NCBI GenBank assembly: GCA_946415365.1
Contig: CAMKSE010000021.1
Span: 1-64,000 of the forward strand
Length of the DNA: 64,000 nt
Reading direction: 5' to 3'
Origin: an uncultured Prevotellaceae bacterium
GTDB lineage: Bacteria; Bacteroidota; Bacteroidia; Bacteroidales; Bacteroidaceae
Position numbers and translations under genes: made by a program. Below the pieces are notes generated by a model. It was not told the DNA's origin, ran no database searches, and saw only the letters and a program-made list of their open reading frames with translations. The first letter of the stretch is position 1, and each line of letters opens with the position of its first letter. Below are positions 29,101 to 37,611 of this stretch, one piece after another.

Positions 29101-29910
29101 CTGGATAATGCCTGATTGGGGATTGAGTATCTTCAAGCCAAATTCAGAAGCTAACAGGATGTCGCCAGAAGGAGAAGGAACTATCTGATTGAATGTACTA
29201 CCAGATGCCACAACCTTTGTAGTCGAGTCCTTTACATTCTGGCAAAGCAAATGATGTTCCGTACCAATCCACAGATTACCATTTGGTCGATCATACCACA
29301 ATGCATAAACATTATCATCTATCCCTAAATCAAATATACCCCCTTTGTTATCCAAACAAGCAAGTCCTCCATAATGTGCAACATACAACCTGTCATTAAC
29401 AGGTTCAATTGAATAGATAATATCATCCTTCCCGCTTGGAAGGGTGTACCGTTGCCATATTCTTTTATCTAAATCAAGACAGAACAAACCATTTGACTTC
29501 GTTCCTACATATAAAACACCATTATCACATTTAAGTGAACGAACCTCTCCAATTTCTGGAACATCTCCAAATGGCGTAACAAACTGTTCTGTCCTCAGGT
29601 TTAGCCACCTAAGACCAGCATCTCCTCCAAGGCATAGGGTCTCTTCATCAACTATCAGAACAGCATAATACCTTCCTTCATATAGCCGTCGGATATTGTA
29701 GCCGTCATAAGAGAACAAACCACGTCTTGTAGCAAACCACATCATGCCCAGGCTGTCCTTGCAAACGCTCTCCACGACATTAGCATCGTATGGCAGCACT
29801 ATCTTATCAAACTGCATCTGTTTGGTGTCAGACGCCGTTGATGCAGATGCCGACAAGAGGACAAATAATGCCATCATGCATCTGTTCAAATATAGTTTTA
29901 CGCCATTCAT
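26134..29910 (-). CDS. hybrid two-component regulator (HTCS) of the galactan locus
   Basis: 1258 residues in one chain. A signal/anchor precedes a periplasmic two-propeller sensor (many blades such as SLGMMWFATRRGLFSYDG, GNLWIGTEHHLL, GGRWMGGDNGLLHLSD) and a Y_Y_Y domain. Next are a transmembrane helix (WWAWVVYTLIALSVVYYL) and a histidine kinase with His782 in NMSHELKTPL and ATP motifs NALKYADD and GSGIGLSVVKKYVELHGG. A receiver with Asp1058 in ITDQMMPGIDG and an AraC-type helix-turn-helix at the end complete it. HTCS proteins bind an oligosaccharide in the periplasm and switch on the adjacent locus. The last gene in order, it has its own -7 box four bases before the ATG at 29910. The ligand is probably a galacto-oligosaccharide. 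Confidence 0.93.
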   Translation of the reverse strand: MNGVKLYLNRCMMALFVLLSASASTASDTKQMQFDKIVLPYDANVVESVCKDSLGMMWFATRRGLFSYDGYNIRRLYEGRYYAVLIVDEETLCLGGDAGLRWLNLRTEQFVTPFGDVPEIGEVRSLKCDNGVLYVGTKSNGLFCLDLDKRIWQRYTLPSGKDDIIYSIEPVNDRLYVAHYGGLACLDNKGGIFDLGIDDNVYALWYDRPNGNLWIGTEHHLLCQNVKDSTTKVVASGSTFNQIVPSPSGDILLASEFGLKILNPQSGIIQTIGHDASSPQGLPSNSIHQIYCDDDIIWIATDRGVAITQSESVFETTTLPSITHSNDGNVFSRILVDSSGGRWMGGDNGLLHLSDHGNKWFKVGNGLKKSNIRSIYEDREHEIWIATDASIARYNRQRDVFDYFSLSDQKGRNANWAYDIYEDNKNRLWIATYMGGLYVVDKTALLSGNGSFILKDNQFDDVDSIVNTIYRFIPDKSGVLWANTSKGLASINTNSGKVTLKKRMYIDNMILVNDVIWIDVQGKLYKYDTQTDRLEETDFQVKDGMIQSFVHDNNRVWMSTSHGLFYIETAGNTIHFYVRPNYNFTAGSYVPSDNTILWGGEDFICKQFLNTTSSGDKPSKVFISSIMVGGIPISDCVPRFENNISLDGREDIALDLSTFAYNRKGSEVFWYKINEDGEWHSLPNGTNRILLSHLSGGSYEIYLSTDSDFKEESVSKYTIKVPYPWFFRWWAWVVYTLIALSVVYYLINYYKRRENALFEQRERERVMALTQEKMDFFVNMSHELKTPLSLIIAPLNKLLSETSNAKLRDSLKSIQNNASRLNDLIHHILDFKQLEAEGETQILSSYIDLCSLISGCISEFETSAKERNISMVFQPTETSVLMDVDVVKIQMVMRNILSNALKYADDEKGKILVSLEKRASEVLVSVQDNGPGVSDSDLPKLFNRYYMGQNSRDGSGIGLSVVKKYVELHGGEVKAENNNGLKVTFSIPLNVLTSVVTEKNIKDGTSEKPIVLIVDDNHEILDFLTTALETSYQCITALSGEQALKTVEERIPDIIITDQMMPGIDGTELCHRIRHNHSTELIPIIMLTAKDDSNTELKSIRSGADVFMPKPFDLRKLQLHIVQLLTKRKAIEQNTRIKSMQVVNVVSPALSNDEELMERIISLINSNMHSEEFNVTKLCDLLCMDQKQLYRKLKQLTGETPVSFIRKQRLQRAAVLLKQERFTVSEVMYQVGFSSASYFTKSFIKEFGVSPKEYKWLS

Positions 29911-29914
29911 GCTG

Positions 29915-29922
29915 CAAAAATA
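29915..29922 (-). promoter_or_regulatory. -7 box of the HTCS gene, four bases from the start codon
   Basis: TATTTTTG on the minus strand. If the box is used, transcription would begin at or next to the ATG at 29910, giving a leaderless message or a start at an inner Met (MMALFVLLS). Confidence 0.45.
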
Positions 29923-29931
29923 CAAAAAAAA

Positions 29932-30945
29932 TCAGAAACCCCAGTCTTTATGCCAAATGATTTTTGGTTTGTCGCCTTCAAAAGTCAATGGAAGCCATAT
30001 ATAGCGTGAATCTGGCAAATCTGTCTTCTTCCATCGATCAAACATGGCAACATATGTGTCTGGGCGACCAATGACAGGCTGAACGTAAGTACTTTGACCA
30101 TAGAAGGTTTTGTCTGCTTCTTCACCTATACATGGATTCCCCAGTGATTTCCATTCTCCAAGCATAGAGTCTGCAACAGCTATATCAGCAACATTGGGAT
30201 CCCATCCAGAGCAGCCAGATGTAAGCAGATAGTATTTCCCATGATGTTTGAATACAGCAGGAGCCTCACGATATTTCTTCTCGAAGTTCCGTGTGAAGGT
30301 CTTAGTAGGCTTCAGATAGTCGTCAGTCAATAAATGAATATACATTGTTGCATTGTCTTCTGACGAACATATCTGATATGCTTTTCCGTCGTCATCGACA
30401 AAAAGTGTCTGGTCGCGGCTCATTTCTCCGTTAGGTCTAAAACTATCCAAATAGGTGAATGGCCCCGTAGGAGTGTCTGATACTGCCACCCCTGCACTGG
30501 CCTTGGAATAGTCGGCACTGTCGATGTGCATCCACATGACAAACTTCTTAGTTTTAGAATTATATATAACTTTAGGACGTTCCACAACCTTTGAGGTGTG
30601 CAGGTCATGAAGCGAGTCAGTTTTTTCAGCTCCGAGGACAATTCCTTCGAAATGCCAATTAAGGAGGTCTTTTGAGGAGTAGCAACTTACACCTGTTACT
30701 TCAGTACGGTAACACTCCCATGTTGCCCACTCCGGCAAGACGGTCTTGCCCTGTTTGTATTCTCCATACCAGTAATAGGTGCTGCCGTGGTAGAGCATTC
30801 CCCCGCCATGGGCGTTAATGACATTGTGTTCATCATCAAGCCAGACCTTTCCAGGGTTGAACCTAAAGTTTCTTTCCTGAGCAAAGCAAGGCTCAGCGAT
30901 TATCAGTATGAATAACATAACAAGTTTTGTTTTCATAGATTTCAT
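29932..30945 (-). CDS. GH43 family, probable exo-beta-1,3-galactanase type
   Basis: 337 residues, signal peptide ending near EPCFAQ. Five-bladed GH43 propeller features: NAHGGGMLYHGSTYYWYGE at the start of the catalytic domain, ERPKVIYN, the RDQTLFVDDDGKAYQI blade, and REAPAVFKHHGKYYLLTSG. The INAHGGG...YYWYGE opening is typical of the exo-beta-1,3-galactanase branch (subfamily 24) rather than of arabinosidases. This would attack type II (beta-1,3) galactan and release galactose. The ATG overlaps the GH2 stop by four bases. Subfamily assignment is by eye. Confidence 0.75.
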   Translation of the reverse strand: MKSMKTKLVMLFILIIAEPCFAQERNFRFNPGKVWLDDEHNVINAHGGGMLYHGSTYYWYGEYKQGKTVLPEWATWECYRTEVTGVSCYSSKDLLNWHFEGIVLGAEKTDSLHDLHTSKVVERPKVIYNSKTKKFVMWMHIDSADYSKASAGVAVSDTPTGPFTYLDSFRPNGEMSRDQTLFVDDDGKAYQICSSEDNATMYIHLLTDDYLKPTKTFTRNFEKKYREAPAVFKHHGKYYLLTSGCSGWDPNVADIAVADSMLGEWKSLGNPCIGEEADKTFYGQSTYVQPVIGRPDTYVAMFDRWKKTDLPDSRYIWLPLTFEGDKPKIIWHKDWGF

Positions 30946-33383
30946 TGTATTGTTTTCAATGTAACTGTTTCTGATATCTTCCGCTGCGAATCTCTTACCT
31001 TTAGTGTGAGGTTACCAGCCTTCTTGTCACTACGCACAACGACCACAAGCTGACCGCTGAACAACCTCATGGTAGGTTTCGTGAACGATTCCAGACTGGT
31101 GGCATCGCCATTACAGACTGCCTCGAAACGACCTGCTCCAGACACCTCAAAGGTCAGACGGTCGTTGGCATCGGGTATAACAGTTCCCTTTGCATCGGTT
31201 AGTGAGACTGTAATAAAAGCGAGGTCTTCTCCATCTGCCTTCAGCCATTCGGCATCATGCTGTGTCCACACGTCAAGTTTCAACTTGGATGGTTTCCCTG
31301 CTGTGCTGACAACCTGTTCGCCTGCTTGCTTTCCCTGCTCATCATAGACGACTACCTTCAGCTGGCCCGGCTCATACTTGACATCATTCCACCGCAAGCG
31401 GTAACGGTCAAGGCGCTCTTTCGGATTCTTACTGATTTTACCCTGACTCTTGCCATTGACAAACAGCTCGGCTGTAGGATAATCGGTATAGCAATAGACA
31501 GGCGTCACCTGTCCACGGCGTTGTTTACCCCAAGTCCAGTGAGGCAGCAAGTGGATGGTGTGGTCTTCCTTCTGCCACTTTGAACGATACAGATAATATC
31601 TGTCCTTAGGCAGTCCGGCCAGATCGCATATACCAAAGTACGAACTGCGCGACGGCCAGTACTCATCGTAGGGCGAAGGCTCACCAAGATAGTCATATCC
31701 TGTCCATACAAACTCGCCAATGACCCAGTCCTTGTCATCCTGCCATACCCAATCGTCATCGGGCAAATTAGACCAAGAACAATACTGCACGTCATAACTG
31801 GAGCACTGCCCGTTGTAATGGTGCTTGCGGAGTTCTGACGATTCCGTGTCAACGGCTTCTGCTACTACAGGGAACTGATATATGCCACGACTGCTGACGG
31901 TAGATGCCGTCTCGGATCCCAAGAGGAATCCTTGCGGAAGTTTCTCGATATTATTCTGATACTTATGAACACGGTAGTTGAATCCAGGTACTTCCATAGT
32001 CTGGGCGAAGCCACTGCTCAAAGCTGCATCGGCCCTGTCCATACCCTGGGTAACAGGTCGGGAGGGGTCCAGCGCATGGCAGAGGCCTTGCAGACGGACG
32101 GCTATTTGCCGACCCTCCTCGCTCCATTGTTCAGGAATCTCATTGCCTATAGACCACATGACAATACTCGGATGGTTGCGATTGGCTAACACCAAGTTGG
32201 TTATGTCCTTGTCGCTCCATTCTCTGAAAAAGCGTGCATAGCCGTTCTTGCACTTTGGATATATCCACATATCGAAGCTTTCTGCCATCACCATCATACC
32301 CAAAGAGTCACAAATATCCATCTGCCACTGACTCGGCATATTGTGCGCTGTGCGAATAGCATCACAGCCCATCTGCTTCATCATCTTTATCTGACGGATA
32401 AGTGCGGCCTTATTGACAGCAGCACCCAAAGGCCCCAAGTCATGATGCAGGCAAACACCTTTCAGTTTGCGTGTCTGTCCATTCAGCTGGAAACCCTTTT
32501 CACGGGTTACCCGTATGGTGCGGATGCCCGTTTTGATGCACTTCTCATCGACAACCTTACCTTTCCTGTCAGTAATAGTGGTTATCAGGTTATAAAGATA
32601 TGGAGTCTCTGGTGTCCACAATTTAGCACCTTCCACATTGAGAGTCGTGTGGAAACTTCCATCACCATTGATACGAATATCTCTGTCTGCAACAGCAGTA
32701 TGGCCATCCGGAGAGACAAGAGCAACATTTGCAGACATATCCTGATTTGGCTTTATCACCTTGCCTTCAACCTCCAGGACTGCTTTGCCGTCTTTTTGGC
32801 TAACGGTACGTACATAAATGCTCCAATCGTCGAGATGTGTCTGCTGTGTCAATAAAAGGGTGACAGGACGGTAGATTCCTGCTCCTGGGTACCACCGGCT
32901 GCTCTCCTCTACATTTTTCAGATCCACCTCAAGCAGATTGTCACCATCCTTGATGAATGGCGTGATGTCCACACGGAAGGCGTTATATCCATAAGCCCAG
33001 TAGCCCGCTTTCTGGCCATTGACGAATACCACTGGCTCTGCCATCGCTCCGTCGAAAATCAATTCTGCATGCTCGCAGCCAGCAGGTATGGTCAGCGTGC
33101 GGCGATAGTGCCCATCTCCGATCCAGGGCAAAGCACCAGAACGCCCGCTTTTCTCAGTAGCCTCAGTCTCGCCGTTCTGTTCGATAGCGACCTTCTGAAG
33201 ATCCCATTTCTTGTCGAAGGGACCAGCTATAGCCCAATCGTGGGGAATACTCACATTCTGCCAGGTCTTCTTGTCCTGTGAAAATTGCCAGTCATCGGTC
33301 AGCGTTGTCTCTTGTCTTACCTGAGCCGATGCGATAACCGTTACCGTTGCCGTAAGAAAAGCAACTAATAGTCCTTTCTTCAA
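30942..33383 (-). CDS. GH2 beta-galactosidase
   Basis: 813 residues with a signal peptide ending at VIASAQ. The domain order is that of Bacteroidetes beta-galactosidases. A sugar-binding domain (SIPHDWAIAGPFD; WYPGAGIYRPV) and Ig-like domain precede the TIM barrel, with acid/base Glu415 in SIGNEIPEQW and likely nucleophile Glu491 in LLGSETAS. VGEFVWTGYDYLGEPSPY-type sequence follows, then C-terminal Ig-like domains. It should release terminal beta-galactose from oligosaccharides made by the GH53 enzyme. Three bases separate it from the nucleotidyltransferase gene, in the same operon. Confidence 0.88.
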   Translation of the reverse strand: MKKGLLVAFLTATVTVIASAQVRQETTLTDDWQFSQDKKTWQNVSIPHDWAIAGPFDKKWDLQKVAIEQNGETEATEKSGRSGALPWIGDGHYRRTLTIPAGCEHAELIFDGAMAEPVVFVNGQKAGYWAYGYNAFRVDITPFIKDGDNLLEVDLKNVEESSRWYPGAGIYRPVTLLLTQQTHLDDWSIYVRTVSQKDGKAVLEVEGKVIKPNQDMSANVALVSPDGHTAVADRDIRINGDGSFHTTLNVEGAKLWTPETPYLYNLITTITDRKGKVVDEKCIKTGIRTIRVTREKGFQLNGQTRKLKGVCLHHDLGPLGAAVNKAALIRQIKMMKQMGCDAIRTAHNMPSQWQMDICDSLGMMVMAESFDMWIYPKCKNGYARFFREWSDKDITNLVLANRNHPSIVMWSIGNEIPEQWSEEGRQIAVRLQGLCHALDPSRPVTQGMDRADAALSSGFAQTMEVPGFNYRVHKYQNNIEKLPQGFLLGSETASTVSSRGIYQFPVVAEAVDTESSELRKHHYNGQCSSYDVQYCSWSNLPDDDWVWQDDKDWVIGEFVWTGYDYLGEPSPYDEYWPSRSSYFGICDLAGLPKDRYYLYRSKWQKEDHTIHLLPHWTWGKQRRGQVTPVYCYTDYPTAELFVNGKSQGKISKNPKERLDRYRLRWNDVKYEPGQLKVVVYDEQGKQAGEQVVSTAGKPSKLKLDVWTQHDAEWLKADGEDLAFITVSLTDAKGTVIPDANDRLTFEVSGAGRFEAVCNGDATSLESFTKPTMRLFSGQLVVVVRSDKKAGNLTLKVRDSQRKISETVTLKTIQ

Positions 33384-33386
33384 ATG

Positions 33387-34298
33387 TCAAAACAGTTTGT
33401 TAGGATATACCCCGTCGTCAACGAGTTTCTGGATGCGAGCAACAGTAGCGTCGCGATCAGCTGCATAGGTAACTCCGAACCATTTGCTGGTGGTGTCGAG
33501 GACCTCACAGGTGGCTGTACCCTCGGTAATGAGCTTGTTGACCATCAGTGGGATAAAGAACTCGGCTTTCAGGTTCTCCATGTTTTTGGGGTCGCTGAGG
33601 AACTCGCGGAAATAAGCCTCGCTATGCTCGAAGTAGTCGGGTGTGAAGCCCCACATGTTCATTGAGACGGGAACGTTCTCCTCCAGTGGTTGCCACTCGC
33701 CCTGCTCGTCCTTATAAGAAATAACACCATCAATGCGAAGAATCTCTGTACGCTCCACAACATCCGTCAGGTGTCGCTTGTCGTTATAGGCACAAACACC
33801 ACGGGCCACAGAGCCGTTTTCCGACAGCGTATTGCACACGCGGAAGCCCACCATCGCATACTGGTTCTTGGCTCCCTCAGGCAGGTTGCTCAGGAACTTG
33901 CCAATCTGCATAAAGGCATCACGACCGTAGAAGTCGTCGCAGTTGATAACACAGAAGGGCTCCTTGATGATGTCCTTACCCATGAGCACGGCATGGTTGG
34001 TGCCCCAGGGCTTCTGACGTCCCTCTGGTACTGAGAAACCCTCTGGCAGGGCGTCGAGTGCCTGGAAGCAGAGCTCGCACTTCACCTTGCCCTCGTACTT
34101 AGAGAGGATCTGTGTGCGGAACTGCTCCTCGAAATCCTTGCGGATCACCCATACGATCTTGCCGAATCCGGCCTGGATGGCATCGTAGATACTATAATCC
34201 ATGATGGTCTCACCATTGGGTCCCAGACCATCGAGCTGCTTGAGGCCGCCATAACGGCTGCCCATGCCTGCTGCTAAAAGAAATAATGTCGGTTTCAT
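33387..34298 (-). CDS. sugar-1-phosphate nucleotidyltransferase
   Basis: 303 residues from the ATG at 34298; upstream in-frame codons overlap galE and are not homologous in look. The nucleotide-binding opening is LLAAGMGSRYGGLKQL, with PWGTNHAVLMGKD and VINCDDFYGRDA (metal-binding Asp pair) further on. These are typical of UTP/NTP sugar-1-phosphate transferases. No signal peptide, so cytoplasmic. It is placed with galE and galK in a galactan operon that has no galT. It may make UDP-galactose from galactose-1-phosphate and UTP, or UDP-glucose from glucose-1-phosphate. The substrate cannot be told from sequence. Confidence 0.8.
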   Translation of the reverse strand: MKPTLFLLAAGMGSRYGGLKQLDGLGPNGETIMDYSIYDAIQAGFGKIVWVIRKDFEEQFRTQILSKYEGKVKCELCFQALDALPEGFSVPEGRQKPWGTNHAVLMGKDIIKEPFCVINCDDFYGRDAFMQIGKFLSNLPEGAKNQYAMVGFRVCNTLSENGSVARGVCAYNDKRHLTDVVERTEILRIDGVISYKDEQGEWQPLEENVPVSMNMWGFTPDYFEHSEAYFREFLSDPKNMENLKAEFFIPLMVNKLITEGTATCEVLDTTSKWFGVTYAADRDATVARIQKLVDDGVYPNKLF

Positions 34299-34305
34299 AT
34301 TTTGT

Positions 34306-35334
34306 CTAATCTTTAATGTTACGTACTCGTTTTTCCCATTTCCATGCGGCTGCAAGTGTCTCTTCGAGTGTGCGCTCTGCCTTCCAGCCCAGTTCCTCGT
34401 TAGCCAACTTAACATCGGCCCAGACGGCAGGAACATCACCAGGGCGACGACCTACAATCTTGTAGTTCAACTTCAGATTGTTCACCTTTTCGAACTTCGT
34501 CACCAGTTCCAAGACGGAGACAGGACAGCCTGTGCCGACATTGAATATCTCGTAGTCCTGGCGCATCTTACCCTGAGTCATACGGTTGATGGTAGCCACA
34601 TGAGCCTTGGCCAAATCCACCACGTCGATATAGTCGCGCAGACAAGTGCCGTCTGGCGTATCATAGTCATTGCCAAATACAGACAGGCATTCACGGATGC
34701 CAGCAGCTGTCTGGGTGACAAAGGGCAGCAGATTGTTGGGTACGCCACGGGGCAGTTCACCAATCAATGCTGATGGATGGGCTCCTACAGGATTGAAATA
34801 GCGCAGAGCAACACCGTGAAGTACAGGATAAGCCCTGCAACTGTCGCGCAGAATGTCCTCGGCCATCTGCTTCGTATTGCCGTAGGGTGATGTAGCAGGC
34901 TGTCGCTCAGTTTGCTCGGTCACGGGCAGATGTTCTGCATCGCCATAGACGGTAGCCGATGATGAGAACAGGATGTTCGGACGATTGTACACTACCATCA
35001 ACTGGCAGATGTTCATAAACGAGGTCAGGTTGTTCTGGTAGTACATCAGCGGCTTCTCCATCGACTCGCCCACAGCCTTGTAGGCAGCGAAGTGAATGAC
35101 CGAGTTGAACTTATACTTGTCAAAGACCTTCTTCAGTGCTTCTATATCACAGGTATTCACCAGTTCAAATGGCACATCCACACCTGTTATCTGACGGACA
35201 CCCTCCACGGCAGCCATCTCCGAGTTCGACAGGTTGTCGACAATCACCACATCATAGCCAGCCTCAATCAGTTCGACGGCAGTGTGCGAGCCGATATAGC
35301 CCGCACCGCCTGAAATTAATACACACTCTCTCAT
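34306..35334 (-). CDS. galE: UDP-glucose 4-epimerase
   Basis: 342 residues from the ATG at 35334. GalE interconverts UDP-galactose and UDP-glucose in the cytoplasm. NAD-binding GGAGYIGSHT opens the Rossmann fold. The catalytic set is Ser/Thr in SSSATVYGD and Tyr-x-x-x-Lys in SPYGNTKQMAE. RYFNPVGAHPSALIGE and RDYIDVVDLAKAH complete the family pattern. A longer frame upstream lies inside galK. It starts one base after galK ends and is followed by the nucleotidyltransferase after seven bases, so translation is probably coupled. Confidence 0.95.
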   Translation of the reverse strand: MRECVLISGGAGYIGSHTAVELIEAGYDVVIVDNLSNSEMAAVEGVRQITGVDVPFELVNTCDIEALKKVFDKYKFNSVIHFAAYKAVGESMEKPLMYYQNNLTSFMNICQLMVVYNRPNILFSSSATVYGDAEHLPVTEQTERQPATSPYGNTKQMAEDILRDSCRAYPVLHGVALRYFNPVGAHPSALIGELPRGVPNNLLPFVTQTAAGIRECLSVFGNDYDTPDGTCLRDYIDVVDLAKAHVATINRMTQGKMRQDYEIFNVGTGCPVSVLELVTKFEKVNNLKLNYKIVGRRPGDVPAVWADVKLANEELGWKAERTLEETLAAAWKWEKRVRNIKD

Positions 35335-35335
35335 T

Positions 35336-36505
35336 TTATAACAATTTTCTTGCACCGTCACCAATGACCACATCATACACCAATGGCTCCTTGCCGTAGG
35401 CTTCCTGATATTTCTCCTTTGCCGTAGCGATAAAAGCATCATAGAGGTTATCCTTTACCAGGTTGATGGTACAACCACCGAAACCACCGCCCATCATGCG
35501 AGAACCTGTAACACCGCACTCACGGGCAATCTCGTTCAGATAGTCAAGCTCTGGACACGAAACCTTATAGTCCTGGCTCAAACCTACATGGGTCTGATAC
35601 ATCTTCTCACCTACCACTGCATAGTCGCCTTTGGTCAGTGCCTCAGAAACTGCCAATACACGTTCACGTTCCTCAATCACATACTTAGCGCAATGGTAGT
35701 CTTCGTCAGATACTTGATTTCTCACCTCCTCCAACATATCTAAGGTAGCATAGCTCAGTGCCTCGACTTCGGAATGATTCTTCTTAATGAGTTCGAATAC
35801 GGTCTCACAACTGCGACGGCGGTCGTTATAAGCCGAAGAAGCTAATTCATGCTTCACACAAGAGTTCAACAACACCAGTCGATAACCTTGTGGATCGAAT
35901 GGAAAATAGTCATATTCCATCGTATGGCAGTTCAGGCGAATCAGATAGCCCTTGCGCCCAAAGACAGAAGCGAACTGATCCATGATGCCGCAGTTCACGC
36001 CGATGTACTTGTGCTCCGTAGCCTGACCAGCCTTAGCCTGTTCCACCTTTTCTACCTTATTGTCGCCAAAGAGGTCGTTCATCGCAAAAGCATAACAACT
36101 CTCAAGGGCTGCCGATGATGACATGCCAGAACCAAGGGGCACGTCACCAGCGAAAGCCGTATCGAATCCCTTCACCTCGACACCACGCGCCTTCATCTCC
36201 TGACAGATGCCGAAGATATAGCGTGCCCAACTTTGCTTGGGACCTTCCGCATCATTAATATTGAACGCTACATCTTCATTCAGGTCAATGGCAAAAGCCC
36301 TCACCTTGTCAGTACCGTTGGGCTTGATTTCTGCAACCATCCCCTTATCTACTGCACCTGGAAACACGTAGCCACCGTTGTAGTCGGTATGCTCACCAAT
36401 CAGATTGATACGACCTGGTGCTGCATAGACGTTACCCTCTACATCACTGAATTTTGTTTTGAACTGGTTACGTACATCTTGAACCATCTGTTTATTTTGT
36501 TGCAT
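35336..36505 (-). CDS. galK: galactokinase
   Basis: 389 residues, the normal length. GalK phosphorylates galactose at C1 with ATP. The galactokinase signature GRINLIGEHTDYNGGYVFP lies near the N terminus. GHMP kinase motif 2 is PLGSGMSSSAALE and motif 3 is RMMGGGFGGCTINLV. No signal peptide. It lies between the GH53 gene (45-base gap) and galE (one base). Its presence inside a glycan utilisation operon couples extracellular galactan cutting to intracellular galactose use. Confidence 0.96.
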   Translation of the reverse strand: MQQNKQMVQDVRNQFKTKFSDVEGNVYAAPGRINLIGEHTDYNGGYVFPGAVDKGMVAEIKPNGTDKVRAFAIDLNEDVAFNINDAEGPKQSWARYIFGICQEMKARGVEVKGFDTAFAGDVPLGSGMSSSAALESCYAFAMNDLFGDNKVEKVEQAKAGQATEHKYIGVNCGIMDQFASVFGRKGYLIRLNCHTMEYDYFPFDPQGYRLVLLNSCVKHELASSAYNDRRRSCETVFELIKKNHSEVEALSYATLDMLEEVRNQVSDEDYHCAKYVIEERERVLAVSEALTKGDYAVVGEKMYQTHVGLSQDYKVSCPELDYLNEIARECGVTGSRMMGGGFGGCTINLVKDNLYDAFIATAKEKYQEAYGKEPLVYDVVIGDGARKLL

Positions 36506-36550
36506 AACTTCAAATTTTAAAAGTTCTTAAAATGTTACTAACTAATATAA

Positions 36551-37597
36551 TTATTTATATGCATCTAAAGCAACTGTTGGCATGCCATTTTCAAAGCATC
36601 CTTTACTATAGCCTCCATTATAGCCAGCTGGTGCCTGTGGTTCCCAATAGAAGATTCCTTCCAAATGACCAGTGGCCTGTCCTTTGCTGATTAGTGATGC
36701 AATACAGTCACGGCACTTTTCTGCCAGATTATAGTCCATACCTATCTCGCAAACCATTACTGGTACAGCGTACTTCTGATAGAGTGAGTTAATGTTGTTG
36801 ACACAGGCATCCACCATTGAAACCCAGGTATCCTCCTCTGGATAAAGAGACATGCCTATCATATCGAACTTTCCGCCATTGGCTTTCAGGTTGTCGAAGA
36901 TATTGGTGTAATACCAGAGGTTGTCACCGCTATCCAAATGTACGATGACCTTGGCATCTGAGAAGATGGCTTTCACGGTATCGTATCCGGCAGTCACCAA
37001 CTCCGCAAAATTGCTTCCGTTGTCCAGATTACCCAATGGCCACATCATACCCCAGCGGGTCTCGTTGCCTATCTGCACCCACTCAGGTTCGATGTCATAC
37101 TGTTTCAGCAGCGATAACATCTCTGTGACGTGGGATGCAACAGCGGCCTTTGCCTCGCCAAGTGAATACTCTGCCCAAGCAGCAGGAATATTTTGATGAC
37201 CAGGATCTGCCCAAGTGTCGCTGAAATGGAAGTCTATCATCAGTCTAAGCCCAAGTGCGTTGGCACGACGTGCCTTAACCAGTACATCATTGATGTTGTT
37301 CCATCCTTCGGCAGGGTTTACCCAAACACGCAGACGGATAGAATTCACATCACAATCTTCTTTCAGTAGTTTCATACACTCCGTGACAACCCCTGCTTTA
37401 TTTGTAAAGGTATAACCTTCACTTTCCATCTGTGTGAGCCAGCTTACATCAGCCCCTTTAGCAAACGTGCCACGTTCTATTTCTATAGTATTTTCAGCTT
37501 GACGCGGGTTTGTGATGGGACTTTCCTGTGTGCAGGAAGCCTGCACACAAGAGAGAGTCACCAAAGATACTATTATCCCAAAATATTTTCGAATCAT
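36551..37597 (-). CDS. GH53 endo-beta-1,4-galactanase, lipoprotein
   Basis: 348 residues. GH53 cuts internal beta-1,4 bonds of type I galactan, the main side chain of RG-I. A lipoprotein signal peptide (TLSCVQASC) suggests outer-membrane anchoring, probably on the surface. Family motifs: FAKGADVSWLTQMESEG, SIRLRVWVNP, LMIDFHFSDTWADPGHQ. The acid/base is Glu179 in QIGNETRWGM and the nucleophile Glu284 in VCEIGMDY. FYWEPQAP lies near the end. The gene follows the SusE-like gene after 14 bases and marks the locus as galactan-directed. Confidence 0.94.
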   Translation of the reverse strand: MIRKYFGIIVSLVTLSCVQASCTQESPITNPRQAENTIEIERGTFAKGADVSWLTQMESEGYTFTNKAGVVTECMKLLKEDCDVNSIRLRVWVNPAEGWNNINDVLVKARRANALGLRLMIDFHFSDTWADPGHQNIPAAWAEYSLGEAKAAVASHVTEMLSLLKQYDIEPEWVQIGNETRWGMMWPLGNLDNGSNFAELVTAGYDTVKAIFSDAKVIVHLDSGDNLWYYTNIFDNLKANGGKFDMIGMSLYPEEDTWVSMVDACVNNINSLYQKYAVPVMVCEIGMDYNLAEKCRDCIASLISKGQATGHLEGIFYWEPQAPAGYNGGYSKGCFENGMPTVALDAYK

Positions 37598-37611
37598 AAT
37601 CTTCTATCGTT